Source of the DNA: Gimesia sp.
GTDB lineage: Bacteria > Planctomycetota > Planctomycetia > Planctomycetales > Planctomycetaceae
Length of the DNA: 36,221 nt
Reading direction: 5' to 3'
Assembly: GCA_002706765.1 (NCBI GenBank)
Contig: PAJV01000014.1
Coordinates: 1 to 36,221, forward strand
Numbering within the stretch: position 1 is the first letter of the stretch; every line of letters begins with the position of its first letter. This document shows positions 8,711-18,580 of this stretch, piece after piece. Below the pieces are notes generated by a model that did not search any database, was not told where the DNA came from, and saw only the letters and a list, made by a program, of their open reading frames with translations. The position numbers were made by a program, and so were the translations under genes.

Positions 8711-10792
8711 TTAACCTCGCAGTTTCATGGCACCGGCGATGAAGCCGACAAACATCAGAATCCAGGCAAATACTTTGCCCATCGCGCGTCCCGAGCGATA
8801 AGCAGAACCGCCAGACCGAGCTGAGGAACCCGCCTCCTCATTACTGGAATCGGAATTGTTTGACCATCCGTTGCTGGATGAAGCTGGGAAGGGGCTCCTG
8901 TTATTGTTGGCGGCAACCTGCTGCTGCCTGCCCTGGTTACAATGGGGACAAGGCGCGGTAAGCCCGCCTCCCGGTGATCGGAATTTCTGACCACACTTGC
9001 CGCACTTGTAAATCATTTCGCCTGATTTACCCCCGCAGTGGGGGCACTGTTTCATAAATGGTGATTCTGAAACATGTGTTTTATCGCAGAAACTGCACCG
9101 AAGATCATATTTCATGACAGGCATGCCTGGAGTGTTCATTCCAGAAGGTTCTGCAGGCATATTCATACCAGGGTCACCGCCTGGGAAATTATTTGGAAAC
9201 GGATTGCCGCCGCGCATTCCCATCTGTCCGGGAAACCCTGGATTCCCCCCCCCGTTCATGGCCAGTTGATCGGTCTGTTTCTGCCTGTGCGGCTTGATCA
9301 GGCTCATATCAGGGGCACTGAAGAATTCGGTAATGAACAGCTCTTCTTTCTTACCGGTATTCAGGACAGCCACTGATTCACCATAAGCCAGGCGAACAAA
9401 CTTTCCTTTCAGCTTTCGCTGATTTAAATCGGTAAATACGTAAAACCCTTTTTCCCGTTCCTCCGGGGTGAGTGTCACCTCAGTCACTTCAGGAAAGAAG
9501 TTTCCCGGAATTTCTTTGCCCAGACGTTCCTGTACATAGATCTGATCTTCAGCACTGAAATTCTGATAGGGAAATTCCTGAACCATTCCGGTTTTTGTGA
9601 TCAACAGGGTGACATTTCCATCTTCCATTTTAACATAAGAGGCAGCGACCGAATTGCCGGTCAAATCGGTCCACTTACGTTGAAAATTGAGCTGCATGAA
9701 CTGTTTCAACCGGGTGGGTGACAGATTGGGATCGGGATCCTCACGATAGGCCAGTGGAATTTCATCAAATCGACCATGCATTTTCAAAGCATCCCGCAGC
9801 AGTTGCAGATCTTCGGGGATCAGCTTTCCAATATGGACATTAATAAACCCTGTCAGTTTGCCTACGAAAATCACTTCACGACCATTGACCCGGGTAAACT
9901 TCACTTCTGACTTCTGCCCCTGCTTGTCCGTCCAGACACGATAGTCATTCAAAGCGGCAACCAGTTTGGGATCAATTTCCGTATCTGCTTTTTCGATGTC
10001 CGCATCCTCGTCGGCTTTCGCCAATCCGGTGGTATCCTTCATTTCAGAGCCCGCTTCCATTTTGGCGGGAACATCTGCAGGCTCGGTTTTCGCTCCCAGT
10101 TCAGCTGCTTTGGCTTTCAAATCTTCAGGAAGCAGAGAAACCAGATTATTGTGGCTGTGATACCTGATGATCCATTCCACGTCTTTTTCAATGAGATCAT
10201 CCAACGCCACCTGGATAGAACCGCCGCCATCCTTCAGCAGTGTGACTTTTCCTTGTGGGCTCACCGAAAGCAGTTTGGCGGAATAGCGGGTTCCGTCTTT
10301 CAACACGAATTCGCGGAGTGTAAATGGTTTATATGATTCTTTTTCAGCAACGTTTTGTTCTGTCTCCGCCGGCATCGTTTCTGCTGCGGACTTCGTCGGA
10401 GACGGTTCGGAGTCAGGTTGTGCAGGCGCCGGTTTCGCAGTCGGAGAACTGTCGGGCTCCTCCTTCGTCACCACTTCTGTTTGTGGTTTTCGATATTCCG
10501 GTGGCAGAAAACTTAACAGTTTTTTTCGCTTGTGATATTCGTAGATCCAGTTCAGATCTTTAACACTTAATTTTTCCAGTGGAACACGCACCGTTCCCTG
10601 ACCATCCAGGCTGAGAGTGGCGGTCGGACCAGTTACAGTAATCAGCTTCCCGGTCGCCTCAGTTCCATCGCGATAAGTCCAACTACGCACGGCAAAACGT
10701 TCGTAGCTCTCTTCTGCTGATACCGGTTGTGAGAATATCAATGAACATAGCATTGCCCACAATACAGCAAATTGTGTTTTTGTCGTCTTCAT
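8711..10792 (-). CDS. Secreted/membrane SHD1-repeat protein with two zinc ribbons
   Basis: 693 residues. A signal peptide (residues 1-26, ending PVSAEE) is followed by repeated SHD1-like units (Sla1 homology domain 1 type) at about 33-97, 156-222, 284-340 and 372-426, with a weaker one near 452-500. The first two share the pattern of an RxW/EF...DGT start, LxxVxL beta hairpin, V.L..L...D..WI..YH, and a following LPPE/LPED. They are joined by Pro/Glu/Ala-rich linkers. A Gly/Pro/Met-rich stretch (513-560) leads to two zinc ribbons: C566-x2-C569 with C583-x2-C586, and C597-x2-C600 with C615-x2-C618. A Ser/Asn-rich linker and one membrane helix (VFAWILMFVGFIAGAMKL, 674-691) end the protein. SHD1 repeats are expanded in planctomycetes; their role there is not established. 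The terminator at 8668-8707 closes the gene. Confidence 0.8.
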   Translation of the reverse strand: MKTTKTQFAVLWAMLCSLIFSQPVSAEESYERFAVRSWTYRDGTEATGKLITVTGPTATLSLDGQGTVRVPLEKLSVKDLNWIYEYHKRKKLLSFLPPEYRKPQTEVVTKEEPDSSPTAKPAPAQPDSEPSPTKSAAETMPAETEQNVAEKESYKPFTLREFVLKDGTRYSAKLLSVSPQGKVTLLKDGGGSIQVALDDLIEKDVEWIIRYHSHNNLVSLLPEDLKAKAAELGAKTEPADVPAKMEAGSEMKDTTGLAKADEDADIEKADTEIDPKLVAALNDYRVWTDKQGQKSEVKFTRVNGREVIFVGKLTGFINVHIGKLIPEDLQLLRDALKMHGRFDEIPLAYREDPDPNLSPTRLKQFMQLNFQRKWTDLTGNSVAASYVKMEDGNVTLLITKTGMVQEFPYQNFSAEDQIYVQERLGKEIPGNFFPEVTEVTLTPEEREKGFYVFTDLNQRKLKGKFVRLAYGESVAVLNTGKKEELFITEFFSAPDMSLIKPHRQKQTDQLAMNGGGNPGFPGQMGMRGGNPFPNNFPGGDPGMNMPAEPSGMNTPGMPVMKYDLRCSFCDKTHVSESPFMKQCPHCGGKSGEMIYKCGKCGQKFRSPGGGLTAPCPHCNQGRQQQVAANNNRSPFPASSSNGWSNNSDSSNEEAGSSARSGGSAYRSGRAMGKVFAWILMFVGFIAGAMKLRG

Positions 10793-11114
10793 TGTAACTG
10801 GCCCATGTAATAAAATGAGGATCGGAACGCTTATGATTTATTTGAAAATCCGCCAGTGGACATCACCTACCAGAATAGCCAACATCCGTTCAACTTGAAA
10901 TACTGAAAATTGAATATTTTGGTCTCCAGAAAAGAGAGCTACCTCGGAATTGAACTGATCCGTAAAATCCCCATGATAAGCCTTACAGGAAGGGCGCTTC
11001 GGTTCTGAAAATCTAACTCTGTTTTTTCGGCTTTTGTCCAGATATAATACTTTTTGTGCAGTTATTCCTTTTTTTATTCCTGGAACGACAAACCAAAGGA
11101 GAGTGATTCGCTTT
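10793..11114. other. Divergent intergenic region between the SHD1 gene and yqgE
   Basis: About 320 bases. A perfect TATAAT at 11043-11048 is a likely -10 for yqgE; the -35 side is only a T-rich tract (about 11021-11026). A minus-strand frame at 10838-11173 overlaps the yqgE start and has no family features, so I did not call it a gene. Confidence 0.4.
11043..11048 (+). promoter_or_regulatory. Candidate -10 box of yqgE/algH
   Basis: A perfect TATAAT, 67 bases upstream of the yqgE start codon. The matching -35 is poor (T-rich), so this is tentative. Confidence 0.4.
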
Positions 11115-11681
11115 ATGCTGAAATCTTTGAAGGGGCATTTTTTAATCGCGTCCCGAAAGCTGAATGATCTCAATTTTTATCGATCCGTTGTGCTGATTGT
11201 AGAACATAACGAACTGGGAGCGACCGGTCTGATTGTCAATCGCCCTTCTTCCTTTTCGATTACAAATGCGTTATCCCGCTATTTTGACATGCCCAAACTG
11301 GAAGACATGGTATTTATGGGCGGGCCTGTCGAGCCGAACGGTATGTTTGCCCTGCATAACGCCGGGGATCTTGAAAAACCAACCGAGGCGATCGTCCCGG
11401 ATTTATTCATGGGCAGCAGCCCTGAGATCTTCGAACAGGTGATCTGGCGCATCTCCGAAGGCGATCCGAATCTGGATTTTCGGATCTTTTTCGGTTGTGC
11501 CGGCTGGGCACCTTTGCAGCTGGAATCCGAAATAAATCGGATGGACTGGCTCTATACCCCGGCCATGACGGAAGACATCTTTGAAATCGACCCTTATGAT
11601 ATCTGGGACACCCTGCTGGAACGTGCCATGGCGGAACGACGTTTTCTGCCTCAAGAGACGGCACACCCCGAGTGGAACTGA
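11115..11681 (+). CDS. YqgE/AlgH family protein
   Basis: 188 residues, the usual length for the family. It starts with the typical LKGHFLIASRKLNDLNFYRSV, then VVLIVEHNELGATGLIVNRP, a FMGGPVEPNG turn near residue 72, and the late GCAGWAPLQLESEI block near 137-150. The molecular role of YqgE/AlgH is not settled; it was once described as a transcriptional regulator in Pseudomonas. The ATG at 11115 is preceded by AAAGGAGAG at about 11095-11103, 12 bases upstream, so the longer frame from 11034 is not used. It is the first of a plus-strand series with the epimerase-like gene 64 bases downstream. Confidence 0.93.
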   Translation: MLKSLKGHFLIASRKLNDLNFYRSVVLIVEHNELGATGLIVNRPSSFSITNALSRYFDMPKLEDMVFMGGPVEPNGMFALHNAGDLEKPTEAIVPDLFMGSSPEIFEQVIWRISEGDPNLDFRIFFGCAGWAPLQLESEINRMDWLYTPAMTEDIFEIDPYDIWDTLLERAMAERRFLPQETAHPEWN

Positions 11682-11745
11682 AGAATACTGCTGACTGAAC
11701 TCTAGACCGACCTGTTAATCCCACTGATGAAAAGTATCCCCTCGC

Positions 11746-12711
11746 ATGACGCCCATTCAGATTAAAGATCCGGAGACTGGCTCCTTCGCTAAAATTCTGC
11801 CCGAACTGGGTTTCAACTGCTTTGAATTCCAGGCAATGGTAGATGGTCAGCCGGTCGATGTCATCGACGCGCATCCTGATTTCGCGTCAGGGAATCAGCG
11901 TCCCAGCAGTGGGGGGATTCCCATTCTGTTCCCCTTCCCGAACCGCATCGCCCATGGGCAGTTTCAGTGGGATGGTGTCACATACGAACTCCCTGCTGAC
12001 AAAACCTACTACGACAAAACCGGCAACGCGATTCACGGCTTCTGCCTGGACCTGCCCTGGCGGGTCATTTCGCAGGAAGAGTCTTCTGTGACAGGCCAGT
12101 TTCAATTGAGTATTGACGGGAAACACCGGCTGCAATACTGGCCCGGCGATATCTTCATTGAAGTCCGTTATGAAGTCAAAGGGACCGCGTTACGAGCGGA
12201 AATCCGCGTGGGAAATCCGGGTACAACTTCGATTCCCTGGGGGCTGGGTACACATCCTTACTTTAAAGTTCCCCTCTCTCAAAACAGCGAAAAGAAACAT
12301 TGCCTGGTGGAAGCCCCGGCCAGTGAAGAATGGGTGCTGGAAAACTGTGTTCCCGTCGGTGTGAAAAAGTCGATCGGAAAATCACATGACCTGCGCGAAG
12401 GGATCTGGCTGGATCAGTTGCAGGCAGATGATATCCTCACCGGCATGCCTGAAGAAACCGACCAGTACGAATGCCTGATCATGGATGAAAAAGCGGGGCT
12501 CGTCGTCACCCAGGACTATGATGCCATTTTCTCTGAACTGGTTGTCTTTACCCCGCCTGACCGAGATTGCGTCTGCCTGGAGCCATACACGTGTGTGACA
12601 AATGCCATCAATCTGCTCAGCGCTGATGTAGAAACCGGTCTCCGGGTGCTGCCACCGGAATCGGAAATCAAAACCTGGATTGAAATCCGGGCCGGAAAAG
12701 TACTTGTCTGA
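11746..12711 (+). CDS. Aldose 1-epimerase (galactose mutarotase) family protein
   Basis: 321 residues of the galactose mutarotase-like beta-sandwich family. Visible signatures are GIPILFPFPNRI (the conserved Asn-Arg that holds the sugar), AIHGF with the His near 97, GLGTHPYF near 168-174 with the catalytic-type His, and CLEPYTC near 278, whose Glu is the expected general base. The family interconverts the anomers of free aldoses, or of sugar phosphates in YeaD-like members. Which substrate applies here cannot be told. It is cytoplasmic, with no signal. The stop at 12711 lies 21 bases before the ATG of the HEAT-TPR gene, so the two are likely cotranscribed. Confidence 0.88.
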   Translation: MTPIQIKDPETGSFAKILPELGFNCFEFQAMVDGQPVDVIDAHPDFASGNQRPSSGGIPILFPFPNRIAHGQFQWDGVTYELPADKTYYDKTGNAIHGFCLDLPWRVISQEESSVTGQFQLSIDGKHRLQYWPGDIFIEVRYEVKGTALRAEIRVGNPGTTSIPWGLGTHPYFKVPLSQNSEKKHCLVEAPASEEWVLENCVPVGVKKSIGKSHDLREGIWLDQLQADDILTGMPEETDQYECLIMDEKAGLVVTQDYDAIFSELVVFTPPDRDCVCLEPYTCVTNAINLLSADVETGLRVLPPESEIKTWIEIRAGKVLV

Positions 12712-12732
12712 TTGAATGTCGGGAGAAACGGG

Positions 12733-15700
12733 ATGACAATTCGAATCTGTCTGCTGGCGTGTCTGACACTCTTCACCCTGCTTCCCGCCCAGGCCTACTC
12801 CCAGGCGGAAGCTCAGCGAAAAACAACACAGCAGACCTCTTCCGAAAGTCCTCAGACCAGCACCCAGAGTCTGCAACTGCTTAAGGACATTGAAGCCCGC
12901 CTCAAGGCTGGCAACAAGCCGTCTGCACATCAGCCTGCCGTGACAGCGCAGTCCGATGCCTTCATTGTACTTGAGGATTCCATCAGGGGCGTGGCTCAAC
13001 AGAACGCGGCTGATGGGATGCAGTTTTTCCTGACTCGACTGGTTTTGATTAATCAGAGCGCGCAGCCCCTGAAACTGAGCCGCAGCCAGATTAAAGCTGA
13101 GGTAGATGGCCAGCAGGTTCCCACCCGGACTTTGCCTTCCAATCTGAATTACCAGACTGTCCAGTTGGGAAAACGCACCCTGCGACTCAATAGTTTAAAT
13201 TTCCGCGACGAAGTCATCATACCGGCCGGACAGCAGGACAGTCTGTGGATTATACTCACTGACTTACCCCCGGCGCCCCGCATACCGGAAATTGATTTCC
13301 AGGTCTCGGTCAATGATCAAGTTCTGACGCTGAATGTGAACCGCTTCGAACTTGGTAAACTGAATTATGCGGTTAAATTACTGGGCCCCAGCCAGTGTCT
13401 GGCAGAACTGACAGTGACTGGTGAGTTGAATTCGATCAATATTGGAAGCCTGATCCAGGCAGTAGATCAGCTGACGACCCGGAATATCAAACGCTTCGTC
13501 CTGCATTTTCCGGATGCAGATACACAGATCGACTCCTCCCTCAAAACCTGGCTCTCCCGCGCTGCGAATCAGGTGGGGGTGAATGCCATGGTGAACTCTC
13601 CCTTCCCCGCCTTTCCCAACATGATCTCGGAAATGCACCTCTCTGGAGAGATATTCAAAGACACAAAAGTGACTTTTCTTGGATATAACAAAGGCCAGGT
13701 CACACATGAGACAGAAGCATCCGCCATTCATGCTGCACTCGACAGTGCCATGAGTGCACTGACACGGGAAAAAGTAGCGGAACAGATCCGGACAGGACCA
13801 CCGGCAGTAAAAATTGCGGCACTCATCAGTGGCGGACGACAGCTGACCAGTGAAGAGCTGCCGCTGATCCTGGAACTCACATCAGATCCGGACCCTCTAG
13901 TGCAACAGGCAGCCTTATTCGCTTTACGTTATCTGGGAGACCCTCGTGCCTATGAACGATTGACCCAGGTTGCGAAAACGGTCGGTCCGCAGTCGGAAGT
14001 CGCTATTGCCAGCCTGGCAGAATCCCGGTTTGCCCGGGGCCAGGAGGTTCTATTGAAACTGCTGCAGGAAAGCCCCCCGGCTTCCCAGAAAACAATGATC
14101 GGCATTATCGCACAAAGCCCGCGTCCGCAATGGGGTGATGCCATCTATGAATTCGTCTCCAGCGACAATCTGGAACTCCGCAAAGCGGCGATCAAAGCAC
14201 TGGTCCTCAACGGTCACCCGCGACTCATTGAAATACTGACGGCAGGCCTCAAGTCTTCCAATCCGGAAATACGCGAAGTCGCCTTCCAGGAACTGATTCA
14301 ACAGAAAGACAACCAGAGTGAAACACTGGCATTAAATTATGTACTCTCACAGCTGGAACAGACGCCACCAACCCAGACCATGCTGGCATTTCTTGATCGA
14401 CTGAAAGATCCGCGTGCCATCCCCCTGCTGTTTCACCACCTGGAAAACCTGAAACTCGATTCCGGATCACGGATCGCCATAATTAATACCCTGGCTTCCA
14501 TCGGTGATCAGACTTTGGAAACCGGTTTCCTTAAAGTGTATCCCCAGGTGAACTCCCAGGAAAAACAGCTCATCCTGTCCGCTCTGCAGAAAGTCGACTC
14601 GCCTCACTATTTCGAACTCGTAGAGCAGGCATTGCATGACAGTGACTTGCAGGTCGTGAGTGGGGCCATCAAAAGCTTACGGGCTTCCGGTTCGATTGAA
14701 GCAGTAAAAATATTACAGAAAACCTTACGCAAAACCGATCAGCCTTCTACCTGGAATGACATCTATGCATCGCTGGTTTCCATAGGAACCCCCGAGGCGC
14801 GACAGACCATCATGGCTGCCCGTTTTGAAGGAGAACACGATGAGAAAAAACGAGCCGCTGCCAATGCGCTGAATGATATTTATTCGCGTTCGCCGGCTAA
14901 CCAGTACGTGAAAAAGGGGGATATGGAGCAGAGTCGAAAACAATACGAGGCAGCGCTGGAAGAGTATCAGACGGCCCTCAGCATCGATTCCCTGCTCGTA
15001 CCCGCCTATCAGGGTATCGTCAACGTTCAGAATGCAATGCAGAAATATGAAGAAGCCCTCAAAACCGCAGACCAGGGACTGGCAATCGATGGCATGCACG
15101 CGCGGTTATATGTCTCGAAAGGGATGATCTACAGCAACCTGTCACAATCGGAAGAAGCGCTGCAGCAGTTTCACAAAGCGATTGAAATCGCGCCGCTCGA
15201 TCATTTCGCTTATGTGATGCTGGCTTCGCATTATTCGAAACACAATCAAAACGAAAAAGCGCTGGAAGCCTACGATGGCGCCATCCAGGCGAACCCGCGC
15301 TATATGAATCTGTACGATTTCAAAGCCGATCTCCAGCTCTCCCTGAAACGGCCCGACGAAGCCCTGAAAACCTATGACCAGGCCATCCAGGTCAATCCCG
15401 GTCAGATCAAAGCCTATATCAGCAAAAATACCGTACTCCGTAAACTCAAACGCGATCACCAGATTCTCGCCGTTTGTGATGACATCTTAAAAGAAAACAG
15501 CCTGAAGCGAGATCCCCGGTATGTGATCTATGCCTATCTGACGAAAGCCAATACCTATCAACAGCTATCCCAACTGGAGAATGCGATTGCCGCCTGTGAC
15601 GCCGCGATCAAAACCAGCCCCGGTGAGATGCAGCCCTATCTCACCAAAGCCCAGATTTATACCGAAGCCGAGCAATGGGAAAATGCGTTGCACACGTATG

Positions 15701-16194
15701 ATCAGATGATTCAGAAAAATGATCGTTACCTGGATGCCTATACCGGACGCGGTCATATGAATTTACAGCGGATGGACTGGCAGGCAGCTCAGAAGGATTT
15801 TCAACGGGCTTTTGAGATAGACAATAAAAGTTCGCAGGCGATTACCGGACTGGCGATCTGCATGGTCTATAATCACCAGGAAGAGAAAGCCATTTCGTTC
15901 GTCAAAGAACAGTTGGAAAACTTCAAAGAGGATGGCCTGTTTCACTACAACGTTGCCTGCGTCTACGGACGGGCGTTGATCAATCTGAAGGATCAGAAAA
16001 AAACACCTGACGTCCAGAAAACCATCAAGGAGTATCAGGATACAGCGATCCAGCATCTGAGCAAGGCTTCCGAAGTGGGATTTCAAGATGTGGAGTGGAT
16101 GCAAAAGGATCCGGATCTCAGTGAATTACAGGCACTCCCCGCTTTCAAAACCCTGGTTCAGACTCTCGAAAAGAAACAGAACTCACTCCAGTAG
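12733..16194 (+). CDS. Large secreted HEAT-repeat and TPR protein
   Basis: About 1153 residues. I start at ATG 12733, preceded by GGGAGA at 12721-12726 (good spacing), not at the upstream TTG. A signal peptide (MTIRICLLACLTLFTLLPAQAYS) leads to a beta-rich N-domain of about 300 residues without a recognised family. Residues 340-715 are a run of HEAT/PBS-type helical repeats (for example LTSDPDPLVQQAALFALRYL, DNLELRKAAIKALVLNGHP). From about 720 to 1140 follow tandem TPRs (YEEALKTADQGLAIDGMHA, SEEALQQFHKAIEIAPLDH, NEKALEAYDGAIQANPR, PDEALKTYDQAIQVNPG and more). It is probably a periplasmic or exported scaffold; no catalytic motif is seen. Its partners are unknown. Confidence 0.8.
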   Translation: MTIRICLLACLTLFTLLPAQAYSQAEAQRKTTQQTSSESPQTSTQSLQLLKDIEARLKAGNKPSAHQPAVTAQSDAFIVLEDSIRGVAQQNAADGMQFFLTRLVLINQSAQPLKLSRSQIKAEVDGQQVPTRTLPSNLNYQTVQLGKRTLRLNSLNFRDEVIIPAGQQDSLWIILTDLPPAPRIPEIDFQVSVNDQVLTLNVNRFELGKLNYAVKLLGPSQCLAELTVTGELNSINIGSLIQAVDQLTTRNIKRFVLHFPDADTQIDSSLKTWLSRAANQVGVNAMVNSPFPAFPNMISEMHLSGEIFKDTKVTFLGYNKGQVTHETEASAIHAALDSAMSALTREKVAEQIRTGPPAVKIAALISGGRQLTSEELPLILELTSDPDPLVQQAALFALRYLGDPRAYERLTQVAKTVGPQSEVAIASLAESRFARGQEVLLKLLQESPPASQKTMIGIIAQSPRPQWGDAIYEFVSSDNLELRKAAIKALVLNGHPRLIEILTAGLKSSNPEIREVAFQELIQQKDNQSETLALNYVLSQLEQTPPTQTMLAFLDRLKDPRAIPLLFHHLENLKLDSGSRIAIINTLASIGDQTLETGFLKVYPQVNSQEKQLILSALQKVDSPHYFELVEQALHDSDLQVVSGAIKSLRASGSIEAVKILQKTLRKTDQPSTWNDIYASLVSIGTPEARQTIMAARFEGEHDEKKRAAANALNDIYSRSPANQYVKKGDMEQSRKQYEAALEEYQTALSIDSLLVPAYQGIVNVQNAMQKYEEALKTADQGLAIDGMHARLYVSKGMIYSNLSQSEEALQQFHKAIEIAPLDHFAYVMLASHYSKHNQNEKALEAYDGAIQANPRYMNLYDFKADLQLSLKRPDEALKTYDQAIQVNPGQIKAYISKNTVLRKLKRDHQILAVCDDILKENSLKRDPRYVIYAYLTKANTYQQLSQLENAIAACDAAIKTSPGEMQPYLTKAQIYTEAEQWENALHTYDQMIQKNDRYLDAYTGRGHMNLQRMDWQAAQKDFQRAFEIDNKSSQAITGLAICMVYNHQEEKAISFVKEQLENFKEDGLFHYNVACVYGRALINLKDQKKTPDVQKTIKEYQDTAIQHLSKASEVGFQDVEWMQKDPDLSELQALPAFKTLVQTLEKKQNSLQ

Positions 16195-16418
16195 TTCCTG
16201 ACAGGCAATCGCTTCTTTTTCACTTAAACCTCTGGTCAGACTGCGCTTAAAGCATCCGTCCCGAACAAACCTGCAACCGCTTTTCCGTCTGAAGATTGCC
16301 GTTTTCTCAAATCCTGCTTTCTGCTACATTTCCAGCCCCATCATTCCGGCATCTCATCGTTGAATTTCCATTCCAGGTGAGGGCTATTTCTGCTTCCCAT
16401 TTCAGAGTGAGTCCTGTG
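16195..16418. other. Intergenic gap of about 220 bases
   Basis: There is no gene or clear hairpin. An open frame continues upstream of 16419 to 16296 but lacks a ribosome-binding site. Confidence 0.3.
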
Positions 16419-17564
16419 ATGCGCCGTCATCCTTTTCTGAATCCTAATTCGATCCTGCTGACACTGCTGGCAGTCACACCGCTGGCGGCTGAAAATCCCC
16501 CTGCGACACTGGTGAAAGCAAAAGTCACTCAAACGGCTGGCCAGGACAACCAGAGTGATTCAAGGCAGATTTTGACGCAATGGGCGGCTGCTTCCAGCTT
16601 TCTGTCACCCATCGGCCCCCAGTCCACGGTCGAAAAATTCAAAAAACAGAATCAGGCTTATTTCAGCGGACATGAGCTGACACTGATTTCCCAATTTCAA
16701 CAACCCGTCTCAGCTCAAACATTACTGTCAGAATACCAGTGGCGGATCCTCAGAAAAACCGAATCGCAGATCTCCCTCAAAGGGACGCCCAGCGACCCCC
16801 TGACCCGGCATCTGTGTCGATCCTTTGAACTGCAGATCAATACCCGCTCCATGCTGCCCGAAGCATTAACATTTCTGCCCGGTAAGACAAAATCACTTTC
16901 GGGTTTTGCAGCCGTTGAATTAACTGCGTTAAATGAAGTACACAAGTCTGCTGTCATTGCTGCCCCCCCGGAACCAAAATTCGTATCACAAACCGTTGCT
17001 AAAGCGATTTTCCCGCAAGCGGGTTCACCCCTTAGACCAGCAGCAGAAAATCCGATCCGTCGCATCTCCTTTTCCCAGACCAGTTCCGGTAATAAGAATG
17101 AAACGGAGCTGCTGGAAATCGAAAAGCTGGTGCAGCGCTGGGTCACTGTCTCTCGCAGGATAGGTTCGGTCAAACTCGCCAACGGGATTACCCTCTATCC
17201 ACGCAGCGAACAGCAGAAATCGCTGGATGCGCAAGCGGGCCAGAACGAGGTAGAGCTCTCGGCAAGAGCGATTTACCTGTCGGCCATGCAAAACCTGTCC
17301 TCGTGGTTGATGAATGTTGATCAGGGCACTTTTGTGATCGACTCGTTTACCATCGAATTATCAACAGACGAGCCGGGACCGGTGGCAGCGAAATTTATTA
17401 CTCTGAAACTGAAGCCACACCCAGATCAGCTTCAATCCGGCTGGCAGTCTGTCGAGTTGGAATTCCACACCTCACGATCACTGCCGATTAAAATCAGTGA
17501 AACCAGAAACCAGCAGGTGGTTCAGTTTCTCCTGTCAGGCATGGATGTGAGTTATACCGAGTAA
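16419..17564 (+). CDS. Secreted protein of unknown function
   Basis: 381 residues from ATG 16419, chosen because it begins a clean signal peptide (MRRHPFLNPNSILLTLLAVTPLAAENP) and follows GAGTGAG; the frame itself is open from 16296. The mature part is a Ser/Thr/Gln-rich mix of helices and beta strands with no motif I recognise. I see WAAASSFLSPIGPQSTV near 45-60 and a C-terminal half with beta-strand periodicity (DSFTIELSTDEPG, AAKFITLKLKPHPD). The stop codon at 17562-17564 abuts the stop of the converging exonuclease gene with no gap. Function is not assigned. Confidence 0.65.
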   Translation: MRRHPFLNPNSILLTLLAVTPLAAENPPATLVKAKVTQTAGQDNQSDSRQILTQWAAASSFLSPIGPQSTVEKFKKQNQAYFSGHELTLISQFQQPVSAQTLLSEYQWRILRKTESQISLKGTPSDPLTRHLCRSFELQINTRSMLPEALTFLPGKTKSLSGFAAVELTALNEVHKSAVIAAPPEPKFVSQTVAKAIFPQAGSPLRPAAENPIRRISFSQTSSGNKNETELLEIEKLVQRWVTVSRRIGSVKLANGITLYPRSEQQKSLDAQAGQNEVELSARAIYLSAMQNLSSWLMNVDQGTFVIDSFTIELSTDEPGPVAAKFITLKLKPHPDQLQSGWQSVELEFHTSRSLPIKISETRNQQVVQFLLSGMDVSYTE

Positions 17565-18380
17565 TTATTCGCTCGGCGGTTCCCAGTCGCCCCAGTGTTC
17601 CAGGTAGTGCTGATACGCCTTGTTGGACTTTGCTTCCTGCTCCAGATAACGGTAAGCTTCCGTGACGATCTCCTGCTCAGCATTAATACTCAGGAATCCC
17701 GCCAGGACCCGGGAGCGGAGAAAAACAAAATAGGTATCCAGAACATCACATCGGCAGTAATCGTTGACTTCTTCCACTCTGCCGGAATCATACATCGCCT
17801 GCACCTGCGAACCATCAATTCCGGTTTTACCAGGTTTGCCGATCAGATTTGCCAGCAGGTTCAACCCGCCAGTGACGCGGGCGGCACCAAAGTTGGAAAA
17901 CAGATCCATCAGATCGAGATGAGCGCCGGTGTTATAACGGTTGCGGGACTGATCAAAACTGCGCGCGTCCACATTGAACCATTCCGGCAGTGAAATTCCA
18001 TATCGATAGGCGGCCAGTTCCAGAACCGGCAGATCATAACCACGACCATTAAACGTGACTAACGTCGGTTGACCATAGTGGACCCAGCCCTGCCAGAATT
18101 TCCTGGTGATGACATGCGGCCGAAAATCCGGGGCATCCAGTACGGTCAGATCCTGCAGCCGATAGTCTTCAGAAAGTTTTGCCACCGCGACAGAAACCGG
18201 CAGCATATAGGTAGACGGGATGAAATCGCTACCGGTGGCTTCAACCTGATCGGCCTGATAGCGGGACAGGGCTTCAGCCGGGGTTAATTCCTCGCCTGGA
18301 TAACGAACACGGGAAATCAGATCTCCATCGGCGATCGCTTCCACATCAAATACAAGATACGATACTGGGGGCTGGGGCAC
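17565..18380 (-). CDS. Predicted PolB-type 3'-5' exonuclease (DEDDy)
   Basis: 271 residues of the RNase H-like 3'-5' exonuclease family related to the proofreading domain of family B polymerases (PF10108-like). Exo I is FDVEAI with D12 and E14. Exo II is [15 protein letters not shown] with D116. Exo III is [13 protein letters not shown] with Y208 and D212, the DEDDy arrangement. All four metal-binding acids are present, so it should be active. No polymerase domain follows, so it is a stand-alone nuclease. It is convergent and abutting with the plus-strand gene ending at 17564. The start at 18380 gives the expected short lead into Exo I. Confidence 0.88.
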   Translation of the reverse strand: MPQPPVSYLVFDVEAIADGDLISRVRYPGEELTPAEALSRYQADQVEATGSDFIPSTYMLPVSVAVAKLSEDYRLQDLTVLDAPDFRPHVITRKFWQGWVHYGQPTLVTFNGRGYDLPVLELAAYRYGISLPEWFNVDARSFDQSRNRYNTGAHLDLMDLFSNFGAARVTGGLNLLANLIGKPGKTGIDGSQVQAMYDSGRVEEVNDYCRCDVLDTYFVFLRSRVLAGFLSINAEQEIVTEAYRYLEQEAKSNKAYQHYLEHWGDWEPPSE

Positions 18381-18580
18381 GTTCTGACTCGCATTTTAAA
18401 GGTGAAGTGATGATAATATCAGCATAATACATGTTGACTGACGAACAGGATTCAGAGCCAGGCCGGTCGGGATTTCCACTCCTCTAAAATGGCCCCTTCC
18501 ATTCGGTTCTGCTGACCAGTATAAACAATAAGAAGCGTTTCGAGTAGTTTGGACTTTTGTTGCAAAGGCAGTCAGGGTTT

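Noticed and set aside
10838-11173. Minus-strand frame of 111 residues upstream of yqgE
   Set aside because: It overlaps the YqgE start, has no family features and no ribosome site; likely chance.
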